A DNA stretch of 64,000 bases. Origin: Amycolatopsis pithecellobii (GTDB lineage: Bacteria; Actinomycetota; Actinomycetes; Mycobacteriales; Pseudonocardiaceae). Where the stretch lies: contig NZ_WMBA01000030.1 of NCBI RefSeq assembly GCF_009707865.1, forward strand, positions 1 to 64,000, written 5' to 3'. A model generated the notes under the pieces. It ran no database searches and had not been told where the DNA came from. It worked only from the letters and a program-made list of their open reading frames with translations. A program made the position numbers and the translations under genes. Shown piece after piece: positions 46,993 through 55,659 of the stretch. The stretch's first letter is position 1; every line of letters begins with the position of its first letter.

Positions 46993-47643
46993 GTGGCGGA
47001 GCCGAGATGGATAACGAAAAACGGCAAGCGCATCCTGATCAACCAGAAGAAGGGGGGCGTGGCGATCGCTGCGGTTGCGGTCGCCGGGGGCGTGGCCTTC
47101 GCCGGAGCGGGCGCGGGAGTCGGCGGCGGTGGGACGGCGGCTGATGGCGCGGCTCAGAGCCTGCGCGTCAAGACGAACAGCAGCAAGGGCGAAGCGCGTC
47201 AGGGGCGCAGCCAGCAGGCGTGGGCAAGGATGGGGTGGAAGCAGCTCGAGCGCAAGGCAGAGCGAGCGCTGAAATGCGCCGCCGCTTCTTATGGAGAGGT
47301 GCAGGAATTCTTCTTCCGGACGCCCTGCAGATCGCTGGATCGAATGCTCTTCGCGCTGGCGGACGAGAAAGGCAACACCTTCACCATCTCGGTCTCCTGG
47401 GTGCGGATGGATAGCGCCCGCGACGCCGAACGGCTGAAGCAGCTCGTGGATACCGACGGCACTGGCAACGTCTCGCCGCTCGGTGCGGCCGCTGTGCAGG
47501 CGGGGTTCACCGGCAAGTACTACGGCTCCGACCGGCGCGGTGCACTGGCCGTGATCGCCGAGGCCGCGCCCGGGAGGGGCAAGCCAGGCGGCGACGAGAT
47601 GGACGCCGCGGCTGAGATTGCTGTGCTGTTGCCGCCGCCCTGA
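46993..47643 (+). CDS. membrane-anchored protein of unknown function
   Basis: 216 residues. A short basic N-terminus (WITKNGKRILINQKKGG), one Gly/Ala-rich membrane segment (about 21-45), a polar linker, and a globular C-domain with CAAASYGEVQEFFFRTPCRS and NTFTISVSWVRMD. Two cysteines may form a disulphide outside the cell. I cannot name the family. Start GTG 46993. Its stop is two bases from the convergent cwlM stop. Confidence 0.75.
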   Translation: MAEPRWITKNGKRILINQKKGGVAIAAVAVAGGVAFAGAGAGVGGGGTAADGAAQSLRVKTNSSKGEARQGRSQQAWARMGWKQLERKAERALKCAAASYGEVQEFFFRTPCRSLDRMLFALADEKGNTFTISVSWVRMDSARDAERLKQLVDTDGTGNVSPLGAAAVQAGFTGKYYGSDRRGALAVIAEAAPGRGKPGGDEMDAAAEIAVLLPPP

Positions 47644-47644
47644 A

Positions 47645-48793
47645 CTACCTTTCCGCTTTCGCGAGTTCGTGGGCCAGGACGTCGGCGAACGTGAAGGTGC
47701 CGGTCGGCTGGTCGCCCTCACCGAGCAGGTACAGGCGTTTGACGGCCACCAGGATGCCCTCGGCGACGACGTCACGGAACGCCGAGTCCGACATCCGGGC
47801 CCGGTCGTTCGGGTTGCTCAGGTAGCCGATCTCGATGCGCACTGCCGGGCATCTGGTCAGCCGCAGGATCTCCCAGGTCTTCGCATGCGTCCGGCAGTCC
47901 AGCAGGCCCGTCCGCGCGGCCAGTTCACGCTGGATGAAACCGGCGAGCAGCTCTCCCACGGTGGACGTCGTGCCATATCCGTTGCCGAAATGGAACGTCG
48001 CGACGCCCTGCGCCTGAGGCGACTGGTTCGCGTCACAGTGCAGCGACAGGAACAGGTCCGCGCCCGCCTCGTTGGCGAACGCCGCCCGGTCGGCCTCCGT
48101 CGGTCCGGTGTCCCGGCCGCGCGAAATCAGCGCCTCCATGCCCGTCGCCTTCATCCGGCCTTCCAGCCGGCGCGCCAGGTCCCAGGCCACATCCGCTTCG
48201 CGGACGCCCTCGATGTCGACGCCGGTGTCGCCGCCGCCATGTCCCGGGTCGATCACGATGCGCTTGCCCCGCAGCCGCGGCCCGGCCTGGCGAACCTGCT
48301 CCTGCTCCCGCAGGAACACCGGCCGCCCACCGCGGGCTCGTGGGGACAGCTGCCGCAGCGCACGCACCGTCGCCGGGCCACAGATGCCGTCGATGGTCAG
48401 GCCGTAGTCACGCTGGAAGTTGCGCAGTGCCTTCTCGGTACGGCTACCGAACAGCCCGTCGGGGCGGCCCGCGTCATATCCCAGTTCAGTGAGCCGGTCC
48501 TGCAGTGCGAATACGTCGTCACCGTGCACCGGCGCGGAAATCAGGAACGCGAGCGGGCGGCTGCCCAGGTGGTAGGTCGCGCCGCGCAGCACCTGGTACG
48601 TGGCAGGCCCGACGACGCCATCGGTGATCAGCCCACGACGCTGCTGGAAGCCCCGAACGGCGCGCTCGACCTCCTGGTCGAAGAACGCGTGACCGTCTGC
48701 CTCGCCTGACGTCTTGAGCATGCCCAACGACACCAGCATCGACCGGATCTCAGCGACGTCTTCCCCGGCGTCACCGCGGCGGAGTACCCGCAT
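47645..48793 (-). CDS. cwlM: CwlM: amidase-fold regulator of peptidoglycan synthesis
   Basis: 382 residues. Two peptidoglycan-binding domains (FQQRRGLITDGVVGPATYQV, FQRDYGLTIDGICGPATVRA) and an Amidase_3 domain with IDPGHGGGDTGV, LFLSLHCDAN and RIEIGYLSN. No signal peptide. The mycobacterial CwlM is cytosolic, phosphorylated by PknB, and activates MurA, so I infer the same here. Start ATG 48793 after GAGGAG. Confidence 0.92.
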   Translation of the reverse strand: MRVLRRGDAGEDVAEIRSMLVSLGMLKTSGEADGHAFFDQEVERAVRGFQQRRGLITDGVVGPATYQVLRGATYHLGSRPLAFLISAPVHGDDVFALQDRLTELGYDAGRPDGLFGSRTEKALRNFQRDYGLTIDGICGPATVRALRQLSPRARGGRPVFLREQEQVRQAGPRLRGKRIVIDPGHGGGDTGVDIEGVREADVAWDLARRLEGRMKATGMEALISRGRDTGPTEADRAAFANEAGADLFLSLHCDANQSPQAQGVATFHFGNGYGTTSTVGELLAGFIQRELAARTGLLDCRTHAKTWEILRLTRCPAVRIEIGYLSNPNDRARMSDSAFRDVVAEGILVAVKRLYLLGEGDQPTGTFTFADVLAHELAKAER

Positions 48794-48950
48794 GCACTCC
48801 TCGCTCTTCCTTGGGCACCGGCAAGGAAAACCGGTGCGGCGCAATCAGTTTCGGGCGGCTGGCCCAGCTTCCTATTCTGCCCTGCCGACTCTGCGTGACC
48901 ACGCAGGGCCGGTGGGTGCGTCGCCCGTTCGTGGTGAGAGCAGCAAGAAA

Positions 48951-48986
48951 CCCGGGGGCCGTCTTATAAAGACGCAAGCCCCCGGG
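48951..48986 (-). terminator. terminator after trxA
   Basis: CCCGGGGGC pairs with GCCCCCGGG, and inside the loop GTCTT/AAGAC pairs again. On the minus strand TTTCTT follows. It starts 18 bases after the trxA stop. Confidence 0.85.
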
Positions 48987-49004
48987 TTCGGGTTGCCTTG
49001 CGGG

Positions 49005-49331
49005 TCAGGCCAGAACGTCGGACAGGTCCGACAGCAGCGCGGCCTTCGGCTTGGCGCCGACGATCTGCTTCACCGGCTTGCCGCCCTGGAACAGGATCAG
49101 CGTCGGGATCGACATGACCTGGTAGTCACGAGCGGTGCCCGGGTTCTCGTCGACGTCGAGCTTGGCGACCTTGATCTTCGCCTTGTGCTCGCTCGCGATC
49201 TCCTCGAGCACCGGCGCGACCATCTTGCACGGGCCACACCAGGTCGCCCAGAAGTCGACGAGCACCGGTGTCTCGCTCGTCAGGACGTCGTCGGCGAACG
49301 TCTGGTCGGTCACCTTCACGGTGTCGGACAT
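49005..49331 (-). CDS. trxA: thioredoxin
   Basis: 108 residues with active site WCGPCK (Cys32, Cys35), [20 protein letters not shown], and the cis-Pro in [10 protein letters not shown]. Reduces protein disulphides with electrons from TrxB, encoded upstream. Start ATG 49331; 36 bases follow trxB. Matches trxC of M. tuberculosis. Confidence 0.97.
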   Translation of the reverse strand: MSDTVKVTDQTFADDVLTSETPVLVDFWATWCGPCKMVAPVLEEIASEHKAKIKVAKLDVDENPGTARDYQVMSIPTLILFQGGKPVKQIVGAKPKAALLSDLSDVLA

Positions 49332-49367
49332 GTTTTCTCCTTACCAGTGGGATTGAACGTCAGTGGG

Positions 49368-50360
49368 TCAGTTGGCCGCACCGTAACCGCCGCCGACCAG
49401 TTCCGGCGTGGTTTCGGCGGCTTCGGTGCCGGCATGCTCGGCCAGCCAGCGCTCGGCGTCGATCGCCGCGCTGCAGCCTGAGCCGGCGGCGGTGATCGCC
49501 TGGCGGTAGGTGCGGTCGACCAGGTCACCGGCCGCGAACACCCCGTCGAGGTTGGTGTACGAGGACCGGCCCTTCGTGACCACGTAGCCATCCTCGTCGA
49601 GGTCGACCTGGCCCTTGACCAGCGCGCTGCGCGGGTCGTGGCCGATGGCGACGAAGTAGCCGGTGACGTCGAGCGTCGACTCTTCCCCGGTGACGGTGTC
49701 CCGCAGCGCGACACCGTGCACCTTGCCGTCGCCCTCCACCCCGGTGACCTGCTTGTTGAGCGCCCAGCGGATCTTCTCGTTCGCGCGGGCACGCTCCAGC
49801 ATGATCCTCGACGCGCGGAACTCTTCGCGCCGGTGGACGACCGTCACGGACCTGGCGAACTTGGTGAGGAAGGTGGCCTCCTCCATCGCCGAGTCACCAC
49901 CACCGATAACCGCGATGTCCTGATCGCGGAAGAAGAACCCGTCACAGGTGGCACACGCGGACACGCCGCGGCCGAGCAGCTCCTGCTCACCCGGCACGTG
50001 CAGGTACCGCGCGGCGGCCCCCATCGCCAGCACCACCGCCCTGGCGGCATAGCGGACACCGTTGGCGGTCACGTACTTGATCTCGCCGGTCAGCTCGACC
50101 TCTTCGACATCCTCGGCGCGCAACTCGGCACCGAAACGCTCCGCCTGGCTGCGCATCTCCGTCATCAGCTCAGGGCCCTGGATGCCTTCCTTGAAGCCCG
50201 GGTAGTTCTCCACCTCGGTGGTCGTCATCAACGCACCACCGAACTGGGAACCCTCGAACACCAGTGGCTCAAGCTGGGCGCGCGCCGCATACACGGCGGC
50301 CGTGTATCCAGCGGGACCAGAGCCAACGATGATCAGGTTCCGAACGCTTTCCGCTGTCAC
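49368..50360 (-). CDS. trxB: thioredoxin reductase
   Basis: 330 residues. FAD-binding [20 protein letters not shown], redox-active CATC (Cys136, Cys139) in [17 protein letters not shown]-binding [15 protein letters not shown], and C-terminal [13 protein letters not shown]. Uses NADPH to reduce TrxA. Start GTG 50360. A SigR/SigH-type promoter lies about 40 bases upstream. Confidence 0.97.
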   Translation of the reverse strand: MTAESVRNLIIVGSGPAGYTAAVYAARAQLEPLVFEGSQFGGALMTTTEVENYPGFKEGIQGPELMTEMRSQAERFGAELRAEDVEEVELTGEIKYVTANGVRYAARAVVLAMGAAARYLHVPGEQELLGRGVSACATCDGFFFRDQDIAVIGGGDSAMEEATFLTKFARSVTVVHRREEFRASRIMLERARANEKIRWALNKQVTGVEGDGKVHGVALRDTVTGEESTLDVTGYFVAIGHDPRSALVKGQVDLDEDGYVVTKGRSSYTNLDGVFAAGDLVDRTYRQAITAAGSGCSAAIDAERWLAEHAGTEAAETTPELVGGGYGAAN

Positions 50361-50398
50361 CCGTGACCTCCGCTCGTCTTCACCTGCGTACCAGGCTC

Positions 50399-50425
50399 AA
50401 CACGATCGTAAGGTCAGGTGTTCCC
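50399..50425 (-). promoter_or_regulatory. SigR/SigH-type promoter of trxBA
   Basis: Read on the minus strand: GGGAAC (50425-50420), 18 bases, then GTT (50401-50399). This equals the GGAAT-N18-GTT consensus of thiol-stress sigma factors with one mismatch. The trxBA operons of Streptomyces (SigR) and mycobacteria (SigH) have such promoters. The start of trxB is about 40 bases downstream. Confidence 0.75.
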
Positions 50426-50455
50426 GGCGGGGATACCGCTCGGGAAAGGTAACAG

Positions 50456-51193
50456 TCACTTGCCGACGACGCGGTCGAGCAGGGGTTTCGGGCCGCAGAC
50501 CGGGGACAGCGCGACCAAGCGGAACTCGGCGAGCTTGCCCGTGGTCAGCAGGACGAACACGGCGGGCTGCCCGTCGAGTGTGCCCGAACTCACTCCGATC
50601 GGTGACGCCGTGTCCGCGAAACCGGCCGCCTGCAGGCAGGCATTCAGTCGCTGCGCGTCGCCGAGCGGGCCGTAGTCCTTCGTCCCGGTGCTCAGCCGGC
50701 CGACCGCGGCCTGTGGCTGGTCACTGCGCACGGCCAGCGAGGAACCACCCGCTGCGCTGTTCACCGGCGGCGCGGCGACCGGCTTACCGGTCGTCTGCGT
50801 CGAACCGGGCACGGCGATGGCGATGGCCGCCACCGCGGCAGCGGCGACGGCCACCACCCCGCTGATCCACCCGATCCGCTGGTTGCGTTTGCGCCGGACC
50901 GCGGCGAGATCCACGACGGGGGCGAGCCCCCGTGCCTCCGCGGCGATGGCGGTGTCGATCCGGGCGGCCACCGCAGGCGGCATCGGGGGTGCCGGCGCCG
51001 TCGCGAGACTCGCCAGGTCGGCGGTGGTCGCTTCGAGCGCCTGGATGATCGCGCGTGCCTCGGGATCGGCCTGCACCCGCGGCCACAACCGCGCGGCTTC
51101 GCGCTCGTCCAGCACACCTGCCTGCAGGTCAGCGAGCAGGTCGACAGACCAGGGCGGGCCCGCGGCCTCGATTCCCCTGCCTTCGTCCGTCAT
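50456..51193 (-). CDS. anti-sigma factor of SigM (transmembrane)
   Basis: 245 residues. A cytosolic N-part (about 1-110) with an anti-sigma-like helical region (WSVDLLADLQAGVLDEREAA), one membrane segment (about 129-149, ISGVVAVAAAAVAAIAIAV), and an extracellular domain. No HxxxCxxC zinc motif, as in mycobacterial Rv3912/RsmA. Directly after sigM. Start ATG 51193 (MTDEGRGIEAAGPPW); a longer frame extends into sigM. Confidence 0.85.
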   Translation of the reverse strand: MTDEGRGIEAAGPPWSVDLLADLQAGVLDEREAARLWPRVQADPEARAIIQALEATTADLASLATAPAPPMPPAVAARIDTAIAAEARGLAPVVDLAAVRRKRNQRIGWISGVVAVAAAAVAAIAIAVPGSTQTTGKPVAAPPVNSAAGGSSLAVRSDQPQAAVGRLSTGTKDYGPLGDAQRLNACLQAAGFADTASPIGVSSGTLDGQPAVFVLLTTGKLAEFRLVALSPVCGPKPLLDRVVGK

Positions 51194-51245
51194 CGTCCCT
51201 CCCGTGCCCGCACCCGCTCGGCCCGGTCTTTCCCGGCGACGCCAC

Positions 51246-51860
51246 TCATCGGGCCTCCCGTCGGCGTTTGCTTTCGGAAGTTGGGACGTTCGCAATCGCA
51301 TCGGGGTTCCGCAGATGACCGAGAACCTTCGCGAGTTTGGCCCGGCCGCGGGCACATCGGCTTTTCACCGTGCCCTCGGCGATTCCGAGCAGCTTCGCGG
51401 TCTCACTCACCGAGTAACCCTCGATGTCCACCAGGACGATCGGTGCCCGCTGCTCCTCCGGCAACTGGTCGAGCGCGGACTGGATGACCAGCCGTGTCTC
51501 CCGGTCGGCCATCGAGTCGCGCGGGGTCGCCGGTTCGCCCTGGCCGGTCTCCGGCAGCGGCACCGTCGGCCGGGCCTGCCTGCGGCGGACCCGGTCGAGG
51601 CATGCGTTGACCACGATCCGGTGCAGCCAGGTGGTCACCTGCGATTCGGCGCGGAAGTTCCCGGCGGCCCGGAACGCGGAGATGAAGGCGTCCTGCAGTG
51701 CGTCTGCCGCCTCTTCGGGGTCACGCAACGTGCGCAGCGCGACAGCCCACATCCGGTCCCGATGCCGCCGCACCAGCTCACTGAACGCGGAGGCATCTCC
51801 GGCCGCATGGGCCGCGATGAGGTCGGCGTCCGTCGGTACGGCAGCGGTCACCCGCGACAC
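51246..51860 (-). CDS. sigM: SigM: ECF sigma factor
   Basis: 204 residues. Sigma region 2 (FSELVRRHRDRMWAVALRTL, EEAADALQDAFISAFRAAGN) and region 4 (LPEEQRAPIVLVDIEGYSVS, AKLLGIAEGTVKSRCARGR). By synteny it matches SigM of mycobacteria, silent until its membrane anti-sigma is released. GTG 51860 or GTG 51851 may be the start. It follows the pseudokinase stop by one base. Confidence 0.92.
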   Translation of the reverse strand: MSRVTAAVPTDADLIAAHAAGDASAFSELVRRHRDRMWAVALRTLRDPEEAADALQDAFISAFRAAGNFRAESQVTTWLHRIVVNACLDRVRRRQARPTVPLPETGQGEPATPRDSMADRETRLVIQSALDQLPEEQRAPIVLVDIEGYSVSETAKLLGIAEGTVKSRCARGRAKLAKVLGHLRNPDAIANVPTSESKRRREAR

Positions 51861-51861
51861 A

Positions 51862-53439
51862 CTACTGGGCGGGCAGGAACGTCAATTCGCCCATCTGGGA
51901 CTGGTATTTGCCGCTGCTGTTCGTCAGCTGGGTGATCCAGACCAAGAAGTACTGGCCCTGCTGTGGTTGCGGCAGCGTGATGTCGGTGGACGGGCCGTTC
52001 AGCGTCGCTTTGCCGAGCACCCGGGTCGACTCGAGGTCCGGGTTCTTCGAGTCCGCCGACCGCAGTTCGACCACGGTGTTCGGGCTGCCGCCCTGGATGT
52101 TCAACTTGGCCAGGTTGATCGGGTTGTCGAAGCCGACGATGATGCCGACGCCGCGCTTGACCGTCGGGAACTGCTGACGGTACTGGTCGGTGCGCCACGT
52201 CGTGCCAGGGTCACCGTCAATCAGGTTCTTGGCGCGGCTGGTGTTGTCACCGTCGCCGTCCGGGTTGAACACGGCGGCACTGGACGGCTCGACGGCCGCA
52301 CCGACCTGCGCCTGCCCTGGTGGTGGGTTGGTCGGCGATGGAGGCGGCGCCTCCGTGGACGGTGGCGGACCTGCCGTCGGGGTCGGCTGCGCGACGTTGA
52401 TGGCGGGACCACTGTTGGGATTGTCCTGGAAAAAGCTGATCGCGAGCATGCCGAGCCAGGCCAGGATGCCGACCGCGGCGACCACCAGCACGGTCACACC
52501 CAGCGCGAGCTTTCGCCGCCGCGCCTTGTCCTTGACCGGTTTTTTCGTCGTCCAGATCGTGCCGTCGCTGTCGGGTTTCACGCCGGCGGCGTTGATCAGC
52601 TGCGTGCGCTCCTCGGCCTCGGCCGCGAGTTCGAGCGCCCGCAGGATGGCCGCGCTGGTACGGATCCCGCCGTGACCGCCGTCTTCGATCGTGCGGACGG
52701 CGAGTGAGGACAGCTCGGCCGGCACGGCGGGCACCAGCGAGCGGGGCGGGACCAGCCGCCCGTTCGGCGCGTGCGGTGCCGCGGGGATCGCCGCCGGCCC
52801 GCCCGGCAGTGCCCACCGGCCGGTCAGCAGCAGGTACAGCACCGCGCCGATCGCCTTGACGTCGTCACGCAGGGTCGCGTCGGGCAGTGGGCCGGGGAAC
52901 GCCAGCCGCAGCGTGCCGTCCGCGGTGAGGCGCAGCCGCTGCGGATGGTCCAGACCGAGCACGAGACCCGAGTGGTGCGCGCGCTCGACCGCTTCGGCCA
53001 GCTTCTGCACCATCCGCGCCGCGGTGAGCGGGACGACGGGACGCTCGGCCACCAAGTCGATGAGGTCGGTGCCCTTGGTCCACTCGGTCACCACGACACC
53101 CAGCAGCCCCTCGCCGGAGGTGATGCCGCTGCCGAGGCTGAGCACGTCAAGCACCCTGGCAACGCCTTCGTGGTTGAACTTGGCGGCGTGAGCCGCGCGT
53201 TCGAGCGTGCGCCGGGCCGCCCGGGCCGATTCGGCATCCGCCGGGTCACCGACCAGCAGGGTCAGCGCGACATCCCGGCGCAGCTGCCCGTCACGCGCGC
53301 GCCAAAGGTGCGCGCCCGCGCGTTCGTCGATCCCGAACTGGGCAAGGAGCCGGTACCTGCCGTCGCCGACGACACTTCCGGGCGCGAGGGAGCCTCCCCG
53401 CGCGCGGACCCCGACCTGCTCGCTCCGCTTCTCGTTCAC
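51862..53439 (-). CDS. membrane pseudokinase with extracellular discoidin-like domain (MviN partner)
   Basis: 525 residues. Residues about 25-270 follow a Ser/Thr kinase fold but lack all catalytic residues: VAxK reads VALT, HRDxKPxN reads LGLDHPQRL, and DFG reads AFPG. A basic stretch precedes one membrane segment (about 313-335). A Pro-rich linker and a C-terminal F5/8C-like beta domain (LIDGDPGTTWRTDQY, GQYFLVWITQL) follow. In M. tuberculosis this module is fused to MviN (Rv3910) and, once phosphorylated by PknB, recruits FhaA. Here it is a separate gene. Confidence 0.88.
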   Translation of the reverse strand: MNEKRSEQVGVRARGGSLAPGSVVGDGRYRLLAQFGIDERAGAHLWRARDGQLRRDVALTLLVGDPADAESARAARRTLERAAHAAKFNHEGVARVLDVLSLGSGITSGEGLLGVVVTEWTKGTDLIDLVAERPVVPLTAARMVQKLAEAVERAHHSGLVLGLDHPQRLRLTADGTLRLAFPGPLPDATLRDDVKAIGAVLYLLLTGRWALPGGPAAIPAAPHAPNGRLVPPRSLVPAVPAELSSLAVRTIEDGGHGGIRTSAAILRALELAAEAEERTQLINAAGVKPDSDGTIWTTKKPVKDKARRRKLALGVTVLVVAAVGILAWLGMLAISFFQDNPNSGPAINVAQPTPTAGPPPSTEAPPPSPTNPPPGQAQVGAAVEPSSAAVFNPDGDGDNTSRAKNLIDGDPGTTWRTDQYRQQFPTVKRGVGIIVGFDNPINLAKLNIQGGSPNTVVELRSADSKNPDLESTRVLGKATLNGPSTDITLPQPQQGQYFLVWITQLTNSSGKYQSQMGELTFLPAQ

Positions 53440-53521
53440 CCCACGCTCTCTCTTTCGCGCACCTGCTAGACGAGCGTACGCGAGTACGACGAGTCGTTCA
53501 GACTTATCCGTGTGTCGATCG

Positions 53522-55627
53522 TTACCGGCGCTTGATCAAACGGGTGAAGCGTTTCGTCGCCGGGGCGAGCTCCTCCACCTTCAAGGCTGCCAGCACCCCG
53601 AACGACACGCCGAGCCCGACGATGCCCTGCAAGACAAGCTTGAGCCAGGCGGTGACGCGCGGCCCGAAGTCCGGCACGATCGAGCCGACGAGCACGGCCG
53701 CGAGCACGCCGAGCGCGCTCGCCACGAGCGTGAACAGGATGACCCCGAGTACCCGCCTGCTGCGCAGGTTGCCGAGGCTCACCCACAGCCAGACCTGTCC
53801 CATGATCGCGCCGACCACGAACGTCAGCGAGTTGACCATCATCGCGCCGAGCACGATGTTCTGGGCCGTCAGCAGCGCTTGGCACAGGTACAGCAGCGGG
53901 ATCTTGACCAGCGTCATCACGATCATGATCAGCGTCGGCGTGCGCGCGTCCTTCATCGCGTAGAACACCCGCAGTTGCAGCATGACCAGCGCATACGGCA
54001 GCAGGCCGAACGCTGAGATGGCCAGTGCCTCGCCGAGCCGCGCCGCGTCCGTTGCCGAGTTCTGTCCGCCGCTGAACAGCGCGACACCGATCGACGACCC
54101 GATCACGCTCATCACCGCGGCGATCGGCACCAACATCACCGTCGAGATGCGGGAGGCGTAGGACAGGTCGGCGACAACCTTGCGGGTGTCCCCGTCGGCG
54201 GCGTTGCGGCTCAGCCGCGGCATGATCGCGGTCAGCAGCGAGACCCCGATGACGCCGTAAGGCAATTGGAACAACAGCCAGGCGTTCGAGTAGATCGTCA
54301 CGCCACCGGCGTCGCCGCTGGTCAGCACCCGGGTGTTGATCGTGAAACCGATCTGGCTGACCGCGACGTAGCCGAGAATCCACAGTGCGAGCCCGCCGAA
54401 CTCGCGCATCCGCCGGTCGATGCCCCAGCGCCATTTGAACCGGAATCCCGTGCGCAGCAACGGTGGCACGAGCATCAGTGCCTGTACGACGATGCCCAGC
54501 GTCACGCCGATGCCGAGGACCAGCAGCTTCGTGTCACCCATGTGCACCGGGTTCAAGCTGATCTCGCCCGGCAACACCATGAACAGTGCGAGCGTCACGA
54601 TCACGACGAGGTTGTTGACCACGGGCGCCCACGCGGCAGGCCCGAAGATCTGCTTCGCGTTGAGCACCGCCGACAGCAACGCGAAGATGCCGTAGAACAG
54701 GATTTCGGGCAGCAGCAGCCGCGCGAACGCGGTGGTGAGTTCGGGGCTCGCCTGGCCCGAACCGCCGTCCAGGTACAGCGACGTGAATGCCGGCGCGGCG
54801 ATGACCGCAATGATGCTGCCGAACAGCAACAGCACGACCGCGACCGTCAGCATGCGCTGGGTGTAGGCCTCGCCGCCGTCAGGATCGTCCTGCGACCGCA
54901 CGAGCAACGGCACCACGACACTGCTCAGCACACCGCCGAGCAGCAGCTCGAAGACGATGTTGGGCAGCGTGTTCGCGATGTTGAAGGAGTCGTTGACGAT
55001 GCCGGTGCCGACGGCCCAGACCAGCATGATCTTCCAGAAAAAGCCGGTGATGCGGCTGATCAGCGAGGCGACGGCGATCCGGCTACTGGACTTGACCAGC
55101 GACGGCGCCGCGGCGACCGGTTTCTCGACCTTCGGGAGGAAACCGGTCGCGTCGAGACCGGGACCTTCACCGAAGGAGGAATCCGTGGCCGGGCTCGGCA
55201 GCCGCGGCAGCATCCGCGTGGCGAGCGAGTCATACGGCCGCATCGAGTCCGGGTCGGCGACCGGCCATTTCGAGCTGGCGGGCACCCCGCCGATCCGCGG
55301 GATGAACGTCGTGGCGTCCGGGTCGTTCGGGGGCAGCGGCGGTGCGCCGAACGGCATGCTGTCCGGCGCTGCCATCTCCTGACGCCACGGCCGGACCGGT
55401 GCGCGGCGCGGCGGTGGCTGACGCGGCGGCTGCTGGTGGACCGGCGGGAACCTGCCCTGCTGGTGCTGGGGAGGCGGCGGCACCGGCCTGCGGTGCCCGT
55501 TCGCGGGCGGCACCCACTGGGTGGGCTGGTCCGGCGGCGGTATGCGCTCAGGTGGCGGTCGCCGAGTGACGCGTTCGGCGGGACGCTCGGGTGGCCACCC
55601 CGGCTCTGTGTCCAACGCGTGCCCCAT
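53522..55627 (-). CDS. murJ: MurJ (MviN): lipid II flippase
   Basis: 701 residues. A disordered Pro/Gln/Arg-rich N-terminal extension of about 190 residues is followed by about 14 membrane segments of the MOP/MviN family (SSRIAVASLISRITGFFWKI, SFNIANTLPNIVFELLLGGV, AWLLFQLPYGVIGVSLLTAI). It flips lipid II across the membrane. The pseudokinase part of mycobacterial Rv3910 is missing and lies in the next gene, 82 bases on. Start ATG 55627. Confidence 0.94.
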   Translation of the reverse strand: MGHALDTEPGWPPERPAERVTRRPPPERIPPPDQPTQWVPPANGHRRPVPPPPQHQQGRFPPVHQQPPRQPPPRRAPVRPWRQEMAAPDSMPFGAPPLPPNDPDATTFIPRIGGVPASSKWPVADPDSMRPYDSLATRMLPRLPSPATDSSFGEGPGLDATGFLPKVEKPVAAAPSLVKSSSRIAVASLISRITGFFWKIMLVWAVGTGIVNDSFNIANTLPNIVFELLLGGVLSSVVVPLLVRSQDDPDGGEAYTQRMLTVAVVLLLFGSIIAVIAAPAFTSLYLDGGSGQASPELTTAFARLLLPEILFYGIFALLSAVLNAKQIFGPAAWAPVVNNLVVIVTLALFMVLPGEISLNPVHMGDTKLLVLGIGVTLGIVVQALMLVPPLLRTGFRFKWRWGIDRRMREFGGLALWILGYVAVSQIGFTINTRVLTSGDAGGVTIYSNAWLLFQLPYGVIGVSLLTAIMPRLSRNAADGDTRKVVADLSYASRISTVMLVPIAAVMSVIGSSIGVALFSGGQNSATDAARLGEALAISAFGLLPYALVMLQLRVFYAMKDARTPTLIMIVMTLVKIPLLYLCQALLTAQNIVLGAMMVNSLTFVVGAIMGQVWLWVSLGNLRSRRVLGVILFTLVASALGVLAAVLVGSIVPDFGPRVTAWLKLVLQGIVGLGVSFGVLAALKVEELAPATKRFTRLIKRR

Positions 55628-55659
55628 CTTCGGCGGTCGATACGGTCACTCCAGGGTAA

